A DNA stretch of 33,942 nt from assembly GCA_947311105.1 (NCBI GenBank), contig CAMZKG010000193.1, positions 1 through 33,942 of the forward strand, read 5' to 3'. Positions 23,050 through 31,153 of the stretch are shown piece by piece. Positions within the stretch are counted from its first letter, which is position 1. Every line of letters starts with the position of its first letter. The position numbers were made by a program, and so were the translations under genes. The stretch comes from an uncultured Saprospiraceae bacterium. GTDB taxonomy: Bacteria > Bacteroidota > Bacteroidia > Chitinophagales > Saprospiraceae. Below the pieces are notes generated by a model. It worked only from the letters and a program-made list of their open reading frames with translations. It was not told the origin of the DNA and ran no database searches.

Positions 23050-23817
23050 TTAAATTAAAAAATCAAAGGAATCCTGCTCCTTAAAACGATCAATAGAACG
23101 TGCTTGGTCATCTGTTTTGCACAAAGCTTTCAATTGTTTCATGTCGGGATTCCAGTGACTTCCGTCAAAAAATGCCGCCCCCTTAAAATCTCGAATTTTG
23201 TAAAGCGATTTTTTGTGATATGCGGTGCCAAGATAAACATATGCCAGCTTTTGTTGCTTGGCCCAATCAATAACCGACCACATCATCCATTTGCCAATAG
23301 AATGAGAAGCCATCAACTCTGTGTCAAAAAACGCAAACCAATAATGCAACATACTATCATTCATGCAAACAAAAATATACCCAAACGGCTTTCCGTCAAG
23401 TGAGTATTCGAAAATATGGGTAGTCGTCTCGCGGCTAAGGATATAATCAAAACGTTTTTTAGACATCTCGTTGCCCACAAAACGAGCCGCCGCATAATCC
23501 AGGCATATTTTCCGAAAGGAAGTATCTTGGAGATTAAAATCATCCTTGCGGAAAATAGTAAAGGATAAGTTTAAGTCCGCCACCTTGCGGCTAATTCGAC
23601 GATTTTCGGAAGAGCTTTCAAAGCGGGACAAATCAACTCTTAAGCTCCTAGCCATGTAAAAAATCGTCGCCTGTATCCCTTGCTCCCCCGTAAACGGAAG
23701 AAATCCTTTGGCATAAATAGTTGAAAAAGAGTCATTGGGCTCTTTGACACAATAAGCCGTATAGCCAAAAGTATAGGTCGTATAGTCACTCTGATATTCA
23801 GAGAAAAAGATTTTCAT
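23050..23817 (-). CDS. Arginyl-tRNA--protein transferase-like (GNAT-fold) protein
   Basis: 255 aa, cytoplasmic. The sequence follows the pattern of ATE/Bpt-type aminoacyl-tRNA-protein transferases: an N-terminal part with SDYTTYTFGYTAYCV and a later GNAT half containing SIGKWMMWSVIDWAKQQKLAYVYLGT, then YKIRDFKGAAFFDGSHWN. In that family the enzyme moves an amino acid from tRNA to the N-terminus of a protein and so marks it for degradation. The N-terminal CxxC of eukaryotic ATE1 is absent. Activity is an inference from pattern; a plain acyltransferase is the alternative. It is unlinked to clpS or clpA here. It includes one CCTTGCGGAAAA (23544-23555) and a CCTTGCGG (23583-23590). Confidence 0.65.
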   Translation of the reverse strand: MKIFFSEYQSDYTTYTFGYTAYCVKEPNDSFSTIYAKGFLPFTGEQGIQATIFYMARSLRVDLSRFESSSENRRISRKVADLNLSFTIFRKDDFNLQDTSFRKICLDYAAARFVGNEMSKKRFDYILSRETTTHIFEYSLDGKPFGYIFVCMNDSMLHYWFAFFDTELMASHSIGKWMMWSVIDWAKQQKLAYVYLGTAYHKKSLYKIRDFKGAAFFDGSHWNPDMKQLKALCKTDDQARSIDRFKEQDSFDFLI

Positions 23818-23927
23818 CGTAAAGAGTTGTGCCGCAAAGGTATTGAAACTTGTACTTTGTTGCTGTTAAAAACGGCTCATTTTTGATTTGTCGACAAAAA
23901 ATAGTAGAACTATTTCTAATAAAACCG

Positions 23928-23935
23928 TATTTTTG
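23928..23935 (+). promoter_or_regulatory. Candidate -7 box of the ssb promoter
   Basis: TATTTTTG matches TAnnTTTG exactly and lies 18 bp before the ssb ATG. No TTTG is found at the expected -33 position. Confidence 0.4.
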
Positions 23936-23953
23936 CAGCAAATCTAAACAGAT

Positions 23954-24409
23954 ATGATAAACAAAGTAATTCTTGTCGGAAACTTGGGCAAAGACCCAGA
24001 AGTGAGACACCTTGAAAACGGAACTGCGGTCGCTAAATTTCCAGTAGCTACCAACGAAAGCTATAAGGATAAAAGTGGTGAATGGCAAAATTTGACCGAA
24101 TGGCACAATGTAGTTGTTTGGAGATACCTTGCGGAAAAAGCAGAACGTACCCTGAAAAAAGGCGGTTTGGTTTATATTGAAGGTAAGCTAACTACTAGAA
24201 AATGGCAAGATGCCGATGGCAAAGATCACTATACAACCGAAGTTGTAGCGCGCACCTTGCAGTCTTTAGAGCGTAAAGAAGGCGGTGGCTCATCCACTCC
24301 ATTTCCTGATAAAATGCCTGCCGACATAAATGCAACAGAAAAAGCAACATCTGATAAGGTTTCTTCGTCAAATGATGCACCTGCTGGCGATGATGACCTG
24401 CCTTTTTAG
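23954..24409 (+). CDS. ssb: Single-stranded DNA-binding protein
   Basis: 151 aa. N-terminal OB fold with [40 protein letters not shown] (in parts) and [11 protein letters not shown]; a flexible linker; and the acidic tail ending DDDLPF, which recruits partner proteins. It coats single-stranded DNA in replication and repair. The order ssb-gldE-gldD is well known in gliding Bacteroidota. A dispersed CCTTGCGGAAAA lies at 24127-24138 within the LAEKA codons. Confidence 0.96.
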   Translation: MINKVILVGNLGKDPEVRHLENGTAVAKFPVATNESYKDKSGEWQNLTEWHNVVVWRYLAEKAERTLKKGGLVYIEGKLTTRKWQDADGKDHYTTEVVARTLQSLERKEGGGSSTPFPDKMPADINATEKATSDKVSSSNDAPAGDDDLPF

Positions 24410-24445
24410 GCTAGCGGTGATTTTTTTAACAAACCTTATTTATTC

Positions 24446-25873
24446 TTGGATACAGAACCCTTCCTGAGTATTTCGCTCCCGTGGATGTTTGCGTTCATGC
24501 AACCCAATTGGTTTGTTATAGGCGGTAGTCTGTTTTTATTGCTGTTGATTTCCTTGTCAGCGATGATTTCTGGCTCCGAAATCGCTTTTTTCTCCTATGA
24601 TCCTACGGATATCGGCGAGCTGGAGCAGGCAGATGACAAGAGAAGCAAAAAACTTTTTGGTCTAATTAAGGCGCCAAGGACTTTATTGGCGACCATCTTA
24701 ATCACCAATAATTTAGTAAATATTACTATCGTTGTCTTCTCTGAAATCTTTTTGAGAGAAGTTTTGTCGCAAGAGATGATTGGGCATTGGGCAGCAGGGC
24801 TGATTGATGCCCTAGGCTTGGGGCTGCAAGTCGGCACTGTGGCAACAGGAATTAATTTTGCTATCACAGTAGTAGGCGTTACCTTTTTGTTGGTTTTGAT
24901 GGGCGAAGTCATGCCCAAAGTCTTGGCTTATGCGGATTACAAGCAATTTGCGCGCAAAATGACCCCATTATTGGTGTTTTTGGATCGGTTGCTTCATCCA
25001 CTCTCCAATGGGCTAGTCGGTTTTGGGCACTATATTGAGAAAAAGCTAGCCGACAAGTCTTCCCACGAGAATATGACCAAAGAAGAAATCGACAAAGCCA
25101 TTGATTTGACAACCAATGCGTCTAATTCTTCAAAGGATGAAATTGGTATCCTAAAAAGTATCGTTAAGTTTGGGGATGTCACCGTTAATGAGATTATGCA
25201 ACCGCGTATAGACATCGTCGCCATCGACATAGAAGCCAGTTTTACGGAGTTGCTAGATTTGATAAAAGAGACGGGCTTCTCAAGGTTTCCTGTATTTGAA
25301 GGAGATGTGGATACCATAAAGGGGCTTTTTTATGTCAAAGACCTGATTGGTTATTTTCATGAAGGGAAGGACTTTGAATGGACAAAGCTTATCCGAAAAG
25401 AAGTAAAATATGTCCCGGACAGCAAGTTGATTAGCGACTTGCTCAAAGAATTTAAAGAAGAACACGTGCACATGGCCATCGTTATTGATGAGTATGGAGC
25501 AACAGATGGATTGATTACCTTAGAAGACATCATGGAAGAAGTCGTTGGAGAGATTAAGGACGAGTTTGATGAGGACGATGAGATTGAATACAAGAAAATA
25601 AATGACCACACTTATGTGTTTGATGGTAAGACATTGATTAGTGATTTTTGCAAAATTCTTCATATTGACGGTGATTTCTTTGATGATGTGAGAGATGAAG
25701 CGGATTCTTTGGCAGGAATGCTACTAGAAGACCTGAGAGATTTCCCCAAAAAAGGAACCGAAGTGGAACTAAAAGGATTCAAATTCAAAGTGATGACCAT
25801 GGGCAAACGACGAATCGGTGAAATCCGTATCATTTTGCCAAATGGCGAAGAAAATATCCCGTCTGCCCGTTAA
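24446..25873 (+). CDS. gldE: Gliding-motility-associated membrane protein GldE (CorC/HlyC family)
   Basis: 475 aa from a TTG start; the N-terminus LDTEPFLSISLP resembles the MDPEP start of GldE proteins, which supports TTG over the ATG at 24485. Order: a DUF21 domain with three to four membrane helices (about 20-190, including LLLISLSAMISGSEIAFFSYDP and TGINFAITVVGVTFLLVLMGEVMPKV, given in parts), a pair of CBS domains (about 230-370, e.g. IMQPRIDIVAID and HVHMAIVIDEYGATDGLITLED), and a C-terminal CorC_HlyC domain (about 390-470). GldE supports GldD in gliding motility and T9SS function. It follows ssb by 36 bp and precedes gldD by 20 bp. Confidence 0.92.
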   Translation: MDTEPFLSISLPWMFAFMQPNWFVIGGSLFLLLLISLSAMISGSEIAFFSYDPTDIGELEQADDKRSKKLFGLIKAPRTLLATILITNNLVNITIVVFSEIFLREVLSQEMIGHWAAGLIDALGLGLQVGTVATGINFAITVVGVTFLLVLMGEVMPKVLAYADYKQFARKMTPLLVFLDRLLHPLSNGLVGFGHYIEKKLADKSSHENMTKEEIDKAIDLTTNASNSSKDEIGILKSIVKFGDVTVNEIMQPRIDIVAIDIEASFTELLDLIKETGFSRFPVFEGDVDTIKGLFYVKDLIGYFHEGKDFEWTKLIRKEVKYVPDSKLISDLLKEFKEEHVHMAIVIDEYGATDGLITLEDIMEEVVGEIKDEFDEDDEIEYKKINDHTYVFDGKTLISDFCKILHIDGDFFDDVRDEADSLAGMLLEDLRDFPKKGTEVELKGFKFKVMTMGKRRIGEIRIILPNGEENIPSAR

Positions 25874-25893
25874 ACACCCAAAAAAATAGTCCT

Positions 25894-26484
25894 ATGTTGA
25901 GAGTTATTCTATTAATACTAGTTGTTTTTGGTTTGGTTAGCTGTAAAGACGATGTAGTGTCCATACCCAAGCCGCATGCTTATCCCAAAATTACTTTTCC
26001 TGCAAAGCAATACACCAGCTACAAAGAAGCTGGAAGCCCTTATTCCTTTGAGTATCCTGCTTACGCAAAAATGGAAAGAAATACAGAGTTTATGGGCAAA
26101 CCAGTACCCAATAATTATTGGTATGATTTGTTTTTTCCTGATTTTGATGCCAAAATCCACCTGACCTACTATAATGTGAAGGATCGAAAACACTATGACA
26201 AATTAATTAGTGACGTCTATCGTATGGCAAACGAACACACCCAAAAAGCCAATTATATCAACGAAGTAGATGTCAGAAAAGAAGGGGTCTTTAAAGGCAA
26301 ATTATTTGACATTACGGGGCCCGCTGCGACCCCTTTTGAATTTTATTTGACCGACGAAACCAAGCATTTTATTCGCGGCTCTTTGTACCTAAACACGAAA
26401 GTACGCCCCGATTCTTTAGCTCCGATTTATGATTTCTTAAAAAACGACGCCATTCATATCATCAACTCTCTGGAGTGGAAATAA
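25894..26484 (+). CDS. gldD: Gliding motility lipoprotein GldD
   Basis: 196 aa. A lipoprotein signal MLRVILLILVVFGLVSC places Cys17 as the lipidated residue. The conserved GldD start follows: PKPHAYPKITFPAKQYTSY, then YSFEYPAYAKM and NNYWYDLFFPDFDAKIHLTYY. GldD is essential for gliding and for T9SS-dependent secretion in Flavobacterium. The context is classic, directly behind gldE. Its presence, with two sorting-domain proteins in the window, indicates a working type IX system elsewhere in the genome. Confidence 0.93.
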   Translation: MLRVILLILVVFGLVSCKDDVVSIPKPHAYPKITFPAKQYTSYKEAGSPYSFEYPAYAKMERNTEFMGKPVPNNYWYDLFFPDFDAKIHLTYYNVKDRKHYDKLISDVYRMANEHTQKANYINEVDVRKEGVFKGKLFDITGPAATPFEFYLTDETKHFIRGSLYLNTKVRPDSLAPIYDFLKNDAIHIINSLEWK

Positions 26485-26568
26485 CTTTTTTGCGAAAGCA
26501 TCCAAAAATATATAATCATCTCAAGAGTTTTTCGTTTGGGATAACCACAAAGGATAACCAATAATACC

Positions 26569-27573
26569 ATGAAGTCAATGAAAAAATACCTACTACTCGC
26601 CATCATCATTGGACTAGGGCTAACTGCTTGCAAGACAGACCCTAAACCCGTGCATACGCCACAAAAAACCACTCAAAAACCAAAGAAACACATCAAAGTC
26701 CCCGCTTTTAATGCCGATTTTGCCTATGAAAAAATCAAAGAGCAGCTTGCCTACGGCCCTAGAGTCCCTGGTACGCCCAATCACGACAAACAGCGGCAAT
26801 GGATGGTGGATTACTACAAAGGGCTAGGCATGGAAGTCATAGAACAATCTTTTCCGGGCTCGTCCCCTGACGGGAAAAAATATACAGGAACCAACGTGAT
26901 TGCTGCCTATAAGCCGGAGCATGCCCATCGAATCGTCTTGGCAGCGCATTGGGACACGCGATACATCTCAGACCATGACGATAAAATAAAAGACAAACCC
27001 GTTATGGGGGCAGATGATGGTGCTAGCGGTGTAGGTATTTTGATGGCTATCGCGAAGTTACTAAAAGACCACCCTGTTGATATCGGAATTGATTTTTTGA
27101 TGTTAGATGTGGAAGACCAAGGAGCTACCAATCAAGAAGAAGATGGTATTACAAGCACATGGTGCCAAGGCTCTCAGTATTGGGCGGCGAACTTGCATAA
27201 GCCTAATTACAAGCCAGAATTTGGTATTTTGCTGGATATGGTTGGTGCCAAAGATGCCTATTTTGCCAAAGACGAAGTCTCGATGTCCTACGCAGGAAAG
27301 TACATGAATAAAGTCTGGAATTTAGCCATCAATATGGGCTATAGCAACTATTTTCAGAATGTAAACTCCCCCGTAATTATTGACGACCATTTATTTATCA
27401 ACCGAATTGCTAAGATTCCGATGTTGGATATTATTAATAAAAATGACGAAGGCTTTGGCAAACACTGGCATACGCAGCATGATGATATATTGGTCATCGA
27501 CAAATCTACTTTGCGTGCTGTCGGGCAAACTTTGACCGCAGTGATTTACCAATCTTCTGTCGGTAATTTTTAG
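26569..27573 (+). CDS. M28-family lipoprotein, glutaminyl-peptide cyclotransferase-like
   Basis: 334 aa; the start is ATG 26569 or ATG 26578. A lipoprotein signal ends GLTAC (Cys21). The zinc-peptidase fold shows all the usual ligand positions: H127 and D129 in AAHWDTR, D149 in GADDGASG, E182 in DVEDQG, D223 in LLDMVG and H304 in HTQHDD. The spacing and the WCQGSQYWA segment fit the glutaminyl-cyclase-like branch, which makes N-terminal pyroglutamate; many Bacteroidota T9SS and lipoprotein substrates start with Gln after signal cleavage. Aminopeptidase activity is the alternative. It is 84 bp after gldD and may be transcribed with it. Confidence 0.85.
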   Translation: MKSMKKYLLLAIIIGLGLTACKTDPKPVHTPQKTTQKPKKHIKVPAFNADFAYEKIKEQLAYGPRVPGTPNHDKQRQWMVDYYKGLGMEVIEQSFPGSSPDGKKYTGTNVIAAYKPEHAHRIVLAAHWDTRYISDHDDKIKDKPVMGADDGASGVGILMAIAKLLKDHPVDIGIDFLMLDVEDQGATNQEEDGITSTWCQGSQYWAANLHKPNYKPEFGILLDMVGAKDAYFAKDEVSMSYAGKYMNKVWNLAINMGYSNYFQNVNSPVIIDDHLFINRIAKIPMLDIINKNDEGFGKHWHTQHDDILVIDKSTLRAVGQTLTAVIYQSSVGNF

Positions 27574-27624
27574 CATTGGATGCTTGCGCAAAACGAAAAT
27601 CCAACAAGAAAAAAGAAAAATCCG

Positions 27625-27632
27625 TATCTTTA
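27625..27632 (+). promoter_or_regulatory. Candidate -7 box for the 2OG-Fe(II) oxygenase gene
   Basis: TATCTTTA, one base off TAnnTTTG, preceded by CCG and 17 bp before the ATG at 27650. This supports the ATG rather than the upstream TTG start. No -33 box is evident. Confidence 0.4.
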
Positions 27633-27649
27633 GACTAAAAAAACGAACG

Positions 27650-28606
27650 ATGTCTGACTTTACTGTTGTTCCCAAGGTTGATTTGCAGCAATACATACAA
27701 GGAGATGAAGCCGATAAAAAAGCTTTTGTAAAAGCATTAGGCGATGCTTTTCGGGATATAGGCTTTGTGATTGTTCAAAATCACGGCATTCCTAAAGACT
27801 TGGTTGATTCTTTTTATAAAGCATCCATGGACTTCTTTTATCTACCCAAAGAAACCAAGCTCAAATACGAAATCCCCAATCTAGCAGGGCAGCGTGGCTA
27901 CACTTCCTTCGGCAAAGAACATGCGAAGCAAAGCGATGTAGGTGATTTGAAAGAATTTTTTCAATTTGGGCAAACCATCGAAGACAACGACCCTATAAAA
28001 TCAGAATATCCAGACAATGTTTTTGTAGAAGACGTCCCTAGTTTGTCGCAAGACGGAACAAAGCTATATAAGTCTTTTGAAGACTCTGGAGCGTATCTGC
28101 TAGAAGCCATTGCCATTTATCTTGGATTAGACAAGGATTTCTTTGCAGAAAAAATCCATCACGGCAACAGCATCCTTCGGACGATCTATTATCCACCAAT
28201 TACGAGTGAGCCGAATTCGGCCTTGCGGGCGGAGCAACATGAAGATATTAATCTAATTACGCTATTGGTAGGTGCTTCGTCGGGCGGCTTGCAAGTTCAG
28301 AATTTAGCAGGAGATTGGATTGCCGTGGTGCCCGAAGAGCATGAAATTGCCATTAATGTGGGCGATATGCTCCAACGGTTGACCAATAATTACCTAAAAT
28401 CCACCACCCACCGTGTGGTCAACCCACCCAAAGAAAAATGGCACGAAGAAAGGCTTTCTATCCCCTTTTTCTTGCACCCACGCAGCGAAATGAGCTTGGA
28501 CTGCCTGCCTGGTTGTGTGACTGATGAGCGCCCATTAGCGTATGAACCTATTACTGCCGGGGAGTACTTGGATGAGCGATTGCGGGAGATTGGATTGAAG
28601 AAATAG
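27650..28606 (+). CDS. 2-oxoglutarate/Fe(II)-dependent oxygenase, isopenicillin-N-synthase-like
   Basis: 318 aa from ATG 27650 (MSDFTVVPKVDL). An in-frame TTG at 27584 would add 22 basic residues and is unlikely. The N-terminal DIOX_N part has DAFRDIGFVIVQNHGIP and the C-terminal double-stranded beta helix has the iron triad H197-x-D199 (QHEDINLITLL) and H254 (STTHRVV), plus R268-x-S270 (RLSIPFF) for 2-oxoglutarate. The length and motifs are complete, so it should be active. Members of this family act in many pathways (antibiotics, hormones, sugar or amino-acid oxidation), so the substrate cannot be called. A strong terminator follows. Confidence 0.93.
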   Translation: MSDFTVVPKVDLQQYIQGDEADKKAFVKALGDAFRDIGFVIVQNHGIPKDLVDSFYKASMDFFYLPKETKLKYEIPNLAGQRGYTSFGKEHAKQSDVGDLKEFFQFGQTIEDNDPIKSEYPDNVFVEDVPSLSQDGTKLYKSFEDSGAYLLEAIAIYLGLDKDFFAEKIHHGNSILRTIYYPPITSEPNSALRAEQHEDINLITLLVGASSGGLQVQNLAGDWIAVVPEEHEIAINVGDMLQRLTNNYLKSTTHRVVNPPKEKWHEERLSIPFFLHPRSEMSLDCLPGCVTDERPLAYEPITAGEYLDERLREIGLKK

Positions 28607-28667
28607 GCCACCTTGCAGATTTGACAATTTGTGAAAACGAAAGAATAGAGACAATAGTCTGGATAGG

Positions 28668-28706
28668 AGCCAAATATGCCTTTTGGGGTGTATTTGGCTT
28701 TTTTTT
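28668..28706 (+). terminator. Rho-independent terminator of the oxygenase gene
   Basis: AGCCAAATA (28668-28676) pairs with TATTTGGCT (28691-28699), followed by a T-run. Confidence 0.85.
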
Positions 28707-28719
28707 GGTTGCTATCTTG

Positions 28720-28792
28720 CTACACCGATACACCGATACACCGCTCCACCGCTATACCTTTACACCGCTATACCTTTACACCGTTATACCTT
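28720..28792. repeat. Short tandem repeats (8-bp and 16-bp units)
   Basis: A run of ACACCGAT-type 8-mers (28722-28742) passes into a 16-bp unit CACCGCTATACCTTTA present 2.9 times (28747-28792, the last with one change). It lies in the spacer between the convergent oxygenase and LRR protein genes, right up to the stop codon of the latter. Confidence 0.8.
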
Positions 28793-28799
28793 GGTTTCT

Positions 28800-30935
28800 T
28801 CACCGTTCCACCAAAACCTTCTTCACCTGCACCAACCGCCCATCAAATACAATCCGTAAAAAGTATAGCCCGGGCGCCAAATTTCCTACGGGAATCGAGC
28901 TCACAGAGTCCTTTATCCTTGCAGAAAAATGCGAGACACCCGAAATATCCACCAAGTCCACCATCATGCCCACTTGGATTAAGTCCATCGGCACATCCAC
29001 AAAAAACGCATCAGCAGTAGGGTTGGGATAGACCGCAATGGCATCCCAAGTCGGCAAGTCGATGGTCGGTGTCATGCACCACTCGATGATTTCTTGTTGG
29101 GAGTTGAAGCCGGCGGCATTGTCGTGGATGTCTATCGTGCCCGCTATCGTACCTTCCGTGAATAGATGGCATAGACCGGAGATGTCGGTTAGGTTGGGGT
29201 TGGTGTGGAGTTTACCAGGTGAATTACTTGTACTTAAAAATTGAAGATTTTTTAAGGCACTAAAAATTTGTAATTTTTTATTATCTCGGAGTAAAAACGT
29301 TTCATGTAATGAGTCAATATTTTCTAGACCAGTGATGGTTTCTAGGGTAGGGTTAGATGAGATGTCAATATAATTAAGACCACTCAAGTTGTGGATATTG
29401 AGTGAAGGCATGAGTGAGTCACAGCTGAGAATAAAGAGACGACCAACATTGGTATTGCTTTCAAACAAGGCGGATAGATCCTTTAGGTTTTTATTGTATG
29501 CTGCAAACCCACTTTTGATTGATGAGATATTTTGTAGCCCATCTAGTGTTTTTAGGTTGCCTAGCTCATTGTGAAGGAAGAGTGTGAACCCGATTGAGTC
29601 TAAGTGGCTTAAAGGACTTAGCGTGGAAACATTGGTAAAACGGAAGGAGATGTACTCTGTATATTTTAAGCTGTCTAGCCCATTCAAATTAGGGAGAAGT
29701 GGATTGTTTCTTAAGTATAGTCTCCCATCATTACTAAAAGTACTCTCCACCCGTTTCAGTCCCATCAGACCTTCGACGGAAGCAAGGGAATCGTTGTAAG
29801 TAATTTCGATATTTTGGGAGTTAAAAGGAATGACGTTAGGGAAGGGGCCATAGTTTTTGAGTCTTGGGTTGTTTTTGATGGAGATGCGCCAAGTTGCGGC
29901 TCCATGAGTTTTGTTGATATGTTGGAGATTATTACAATTTTCAATTTTTAGTTCGTCAGTGACTTGCGCACTAAGTTCATCTATGGAGATTAAATTAGGA
30001 TTGTCTTTGCAGACAAAAGATTTCATAAGCTTTAAAGAATCCAGCCCTGTCAAGTTGATTAAGGCTGGGTTGTTGATGATTTTAATCCGTTCGATTTTGT
30101 CGGTATTTTCAATACCACCAAAATTTTGTAAGGCATTATTTTCTGATATTTCTAGGGAATAAACAGCTCGGAGATTATTTAGTCCTGCAAAATTTTGGAG
30201 TTTGTCGCAAGACTCGATAGTAAAAGTTCGAACAGAATCCAAGTTGCCGAGCCCTTCTAAATTAACAATATTATTCACATTTTTTAGGATAATCTCTTGA
30301 CAAAATTTTAGGCTGTCTAGGCCGTGGAGCGATATGAATCCATTGCCAGCAATAAAAAGTTTTTCTGGGATTGTATCATAGGCTATTAGGTTGGCTAAAT
30401 CCATCGGTCTATTGATGGCTATACTTAGTTTGTTCAGGCCTTCTAAATGCGGTAGGAAATTAAGATTTTTTAACGAATCCATAGCGCCGATTGCTACATT
30501 GTCAAGGTTAGCTACGTATGGAAACCCTTCTAAGCTCTTTAGGTTAGCATTTTGTGAGATATGGACATACCTCCAATAGTCGGTCGGTTCTGTGCAATTG
30601 TAAGATGTGGGCAATCCGATAAGGTTAGTAAGCGAATCATTATTTTTAATAATAAGCGCCCCTTTAATACTGTGGATGTTTTGCAGTCCATTGAGTGATT
30701 TTAGGTGTGGATTATTGACAACGACCAAGCCTGCTCCCCAAAGTGATTGGATGCAGGCGAGTTTTGAGATGTCGTGAATATCACTATCTTTGATAGCGAA
30801 GCCAATTTGGATTGAATGGATATTGCTTGCACAAATAAAGGAATCTACCTGTCCTTGACGTTCAAGTAATATGGTTTGGCTTGAACCCAAATAGCTAATA
30901 CTAAAAAAAAGAAATAAGGCGAAGAAAAGCTTCAT
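28800..30935 (-). CDS. Secreted leucine-rich-repeat-like T9SS protein
   Basis: 711 aa from ATG 30935; the frame continues to a TTG at 30953, but MKLFFALFLFFSISYLGSSQ is the natural signal peptide. The body is a long series of units of about 22-25 residues, such as LKSLNGLQNIHSIKGALIIKNN and LVNLEGL-type turns (GLDSLK, GLNNLRA, GLENIDS), the pattern of Receptor-L/LRR-like beta helices. The last 85 residues are a T9SS type A sorting domain (VYPNPTADAFFVDVP ... LAPGLYFLRIVFDGRLVQVKKVLV). It is expected on the cell surface or released, binding other surfaces or polymers. The function is inferred only from architecture. Confidence 0.88.
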   Translation of the reverse strand: MKLFFALFLFFSISYLGSSQTILLERQGQVDSFICASNIHSIQIGFAIKDSDIHDISKLACIQSLWGAGLVVVNNPHLKSLNGLQNIHSIKGALIIKNNDSLTNLIGLPTSYNCTEPTDYWRYVHISQNANLKSLEGFPYVANLDNVAIGAMDSLKNLNFLPHLEGLNKLSIAINRPMDLANLIAYDTIPEKLFIAGNGFISLHGLDSLKFCQEIILKNVNNIVNLEGLGNLDSVRTFTIESCDKLQNFAGLNNLRAVYSLEISENNALQNFGGIENTDKIERIKIINNPALINLTGLDSLKLMKSFVCKDNPNLISIDELSAQVTDELKIENCNNLQHINKTHGAATWRISIKNNPRLKNYGPFPNVIPFNSQNIEITYNDSLASVEGLMGLKRVESTFSNDGRLYLRNNPLLPNLNGLDSLKYTEYISFRFTNVSTLSPLSHLDSIGFTLFLHNELGNLKTLDGLQNISSIKSGFAAYNKNLKDLSALFESNTNVGRLFILSCDSLMPSLNIHNLSGLNYIDISSNPTLETITGLENIDSLHETFLLRDNKKLQIFSALKNLQFLSTSNSPGKLHTNPNLTDISGLCHLFTEGTIAGTIDIHDNAAGFNSQQEIIEWCMTPTIDLPTWDAIAVYPNPTADAFFVDVPMDLIQVGMMVDLVDISGVSHFSARIKDSVSSIPVGNLAPGLYFLRIVFDGRLVQVKKVLVER

Positions 30936-31153
30936 AATGCTATATTTAATCAATGGTCGGTAAAAAATATCTAGGCGAAGTTAAAAAAAAGTGTTAAAAA
31001 ATTTGGTTTATTCGGTTTTTTTTTTTTCACCTTTGCGTGAAGACAGGAGTAGATAGTGTAAAGAAAGAGAGTAAAAGATGAATTGAATTAGAGTGTTGAT
31101 TAGTATCTTGTCGCTTGGATTAGGCTTTTATTAAATTACAAAATACAATAGTT

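Noticed and set aside
27584..27649. 22-residue N-terminal extension of the oxygenase from a TTG
   Set aside because: The extension is a run of basic residues, overlaps a dispersed repeat word and would place the start before the likely -7 box.
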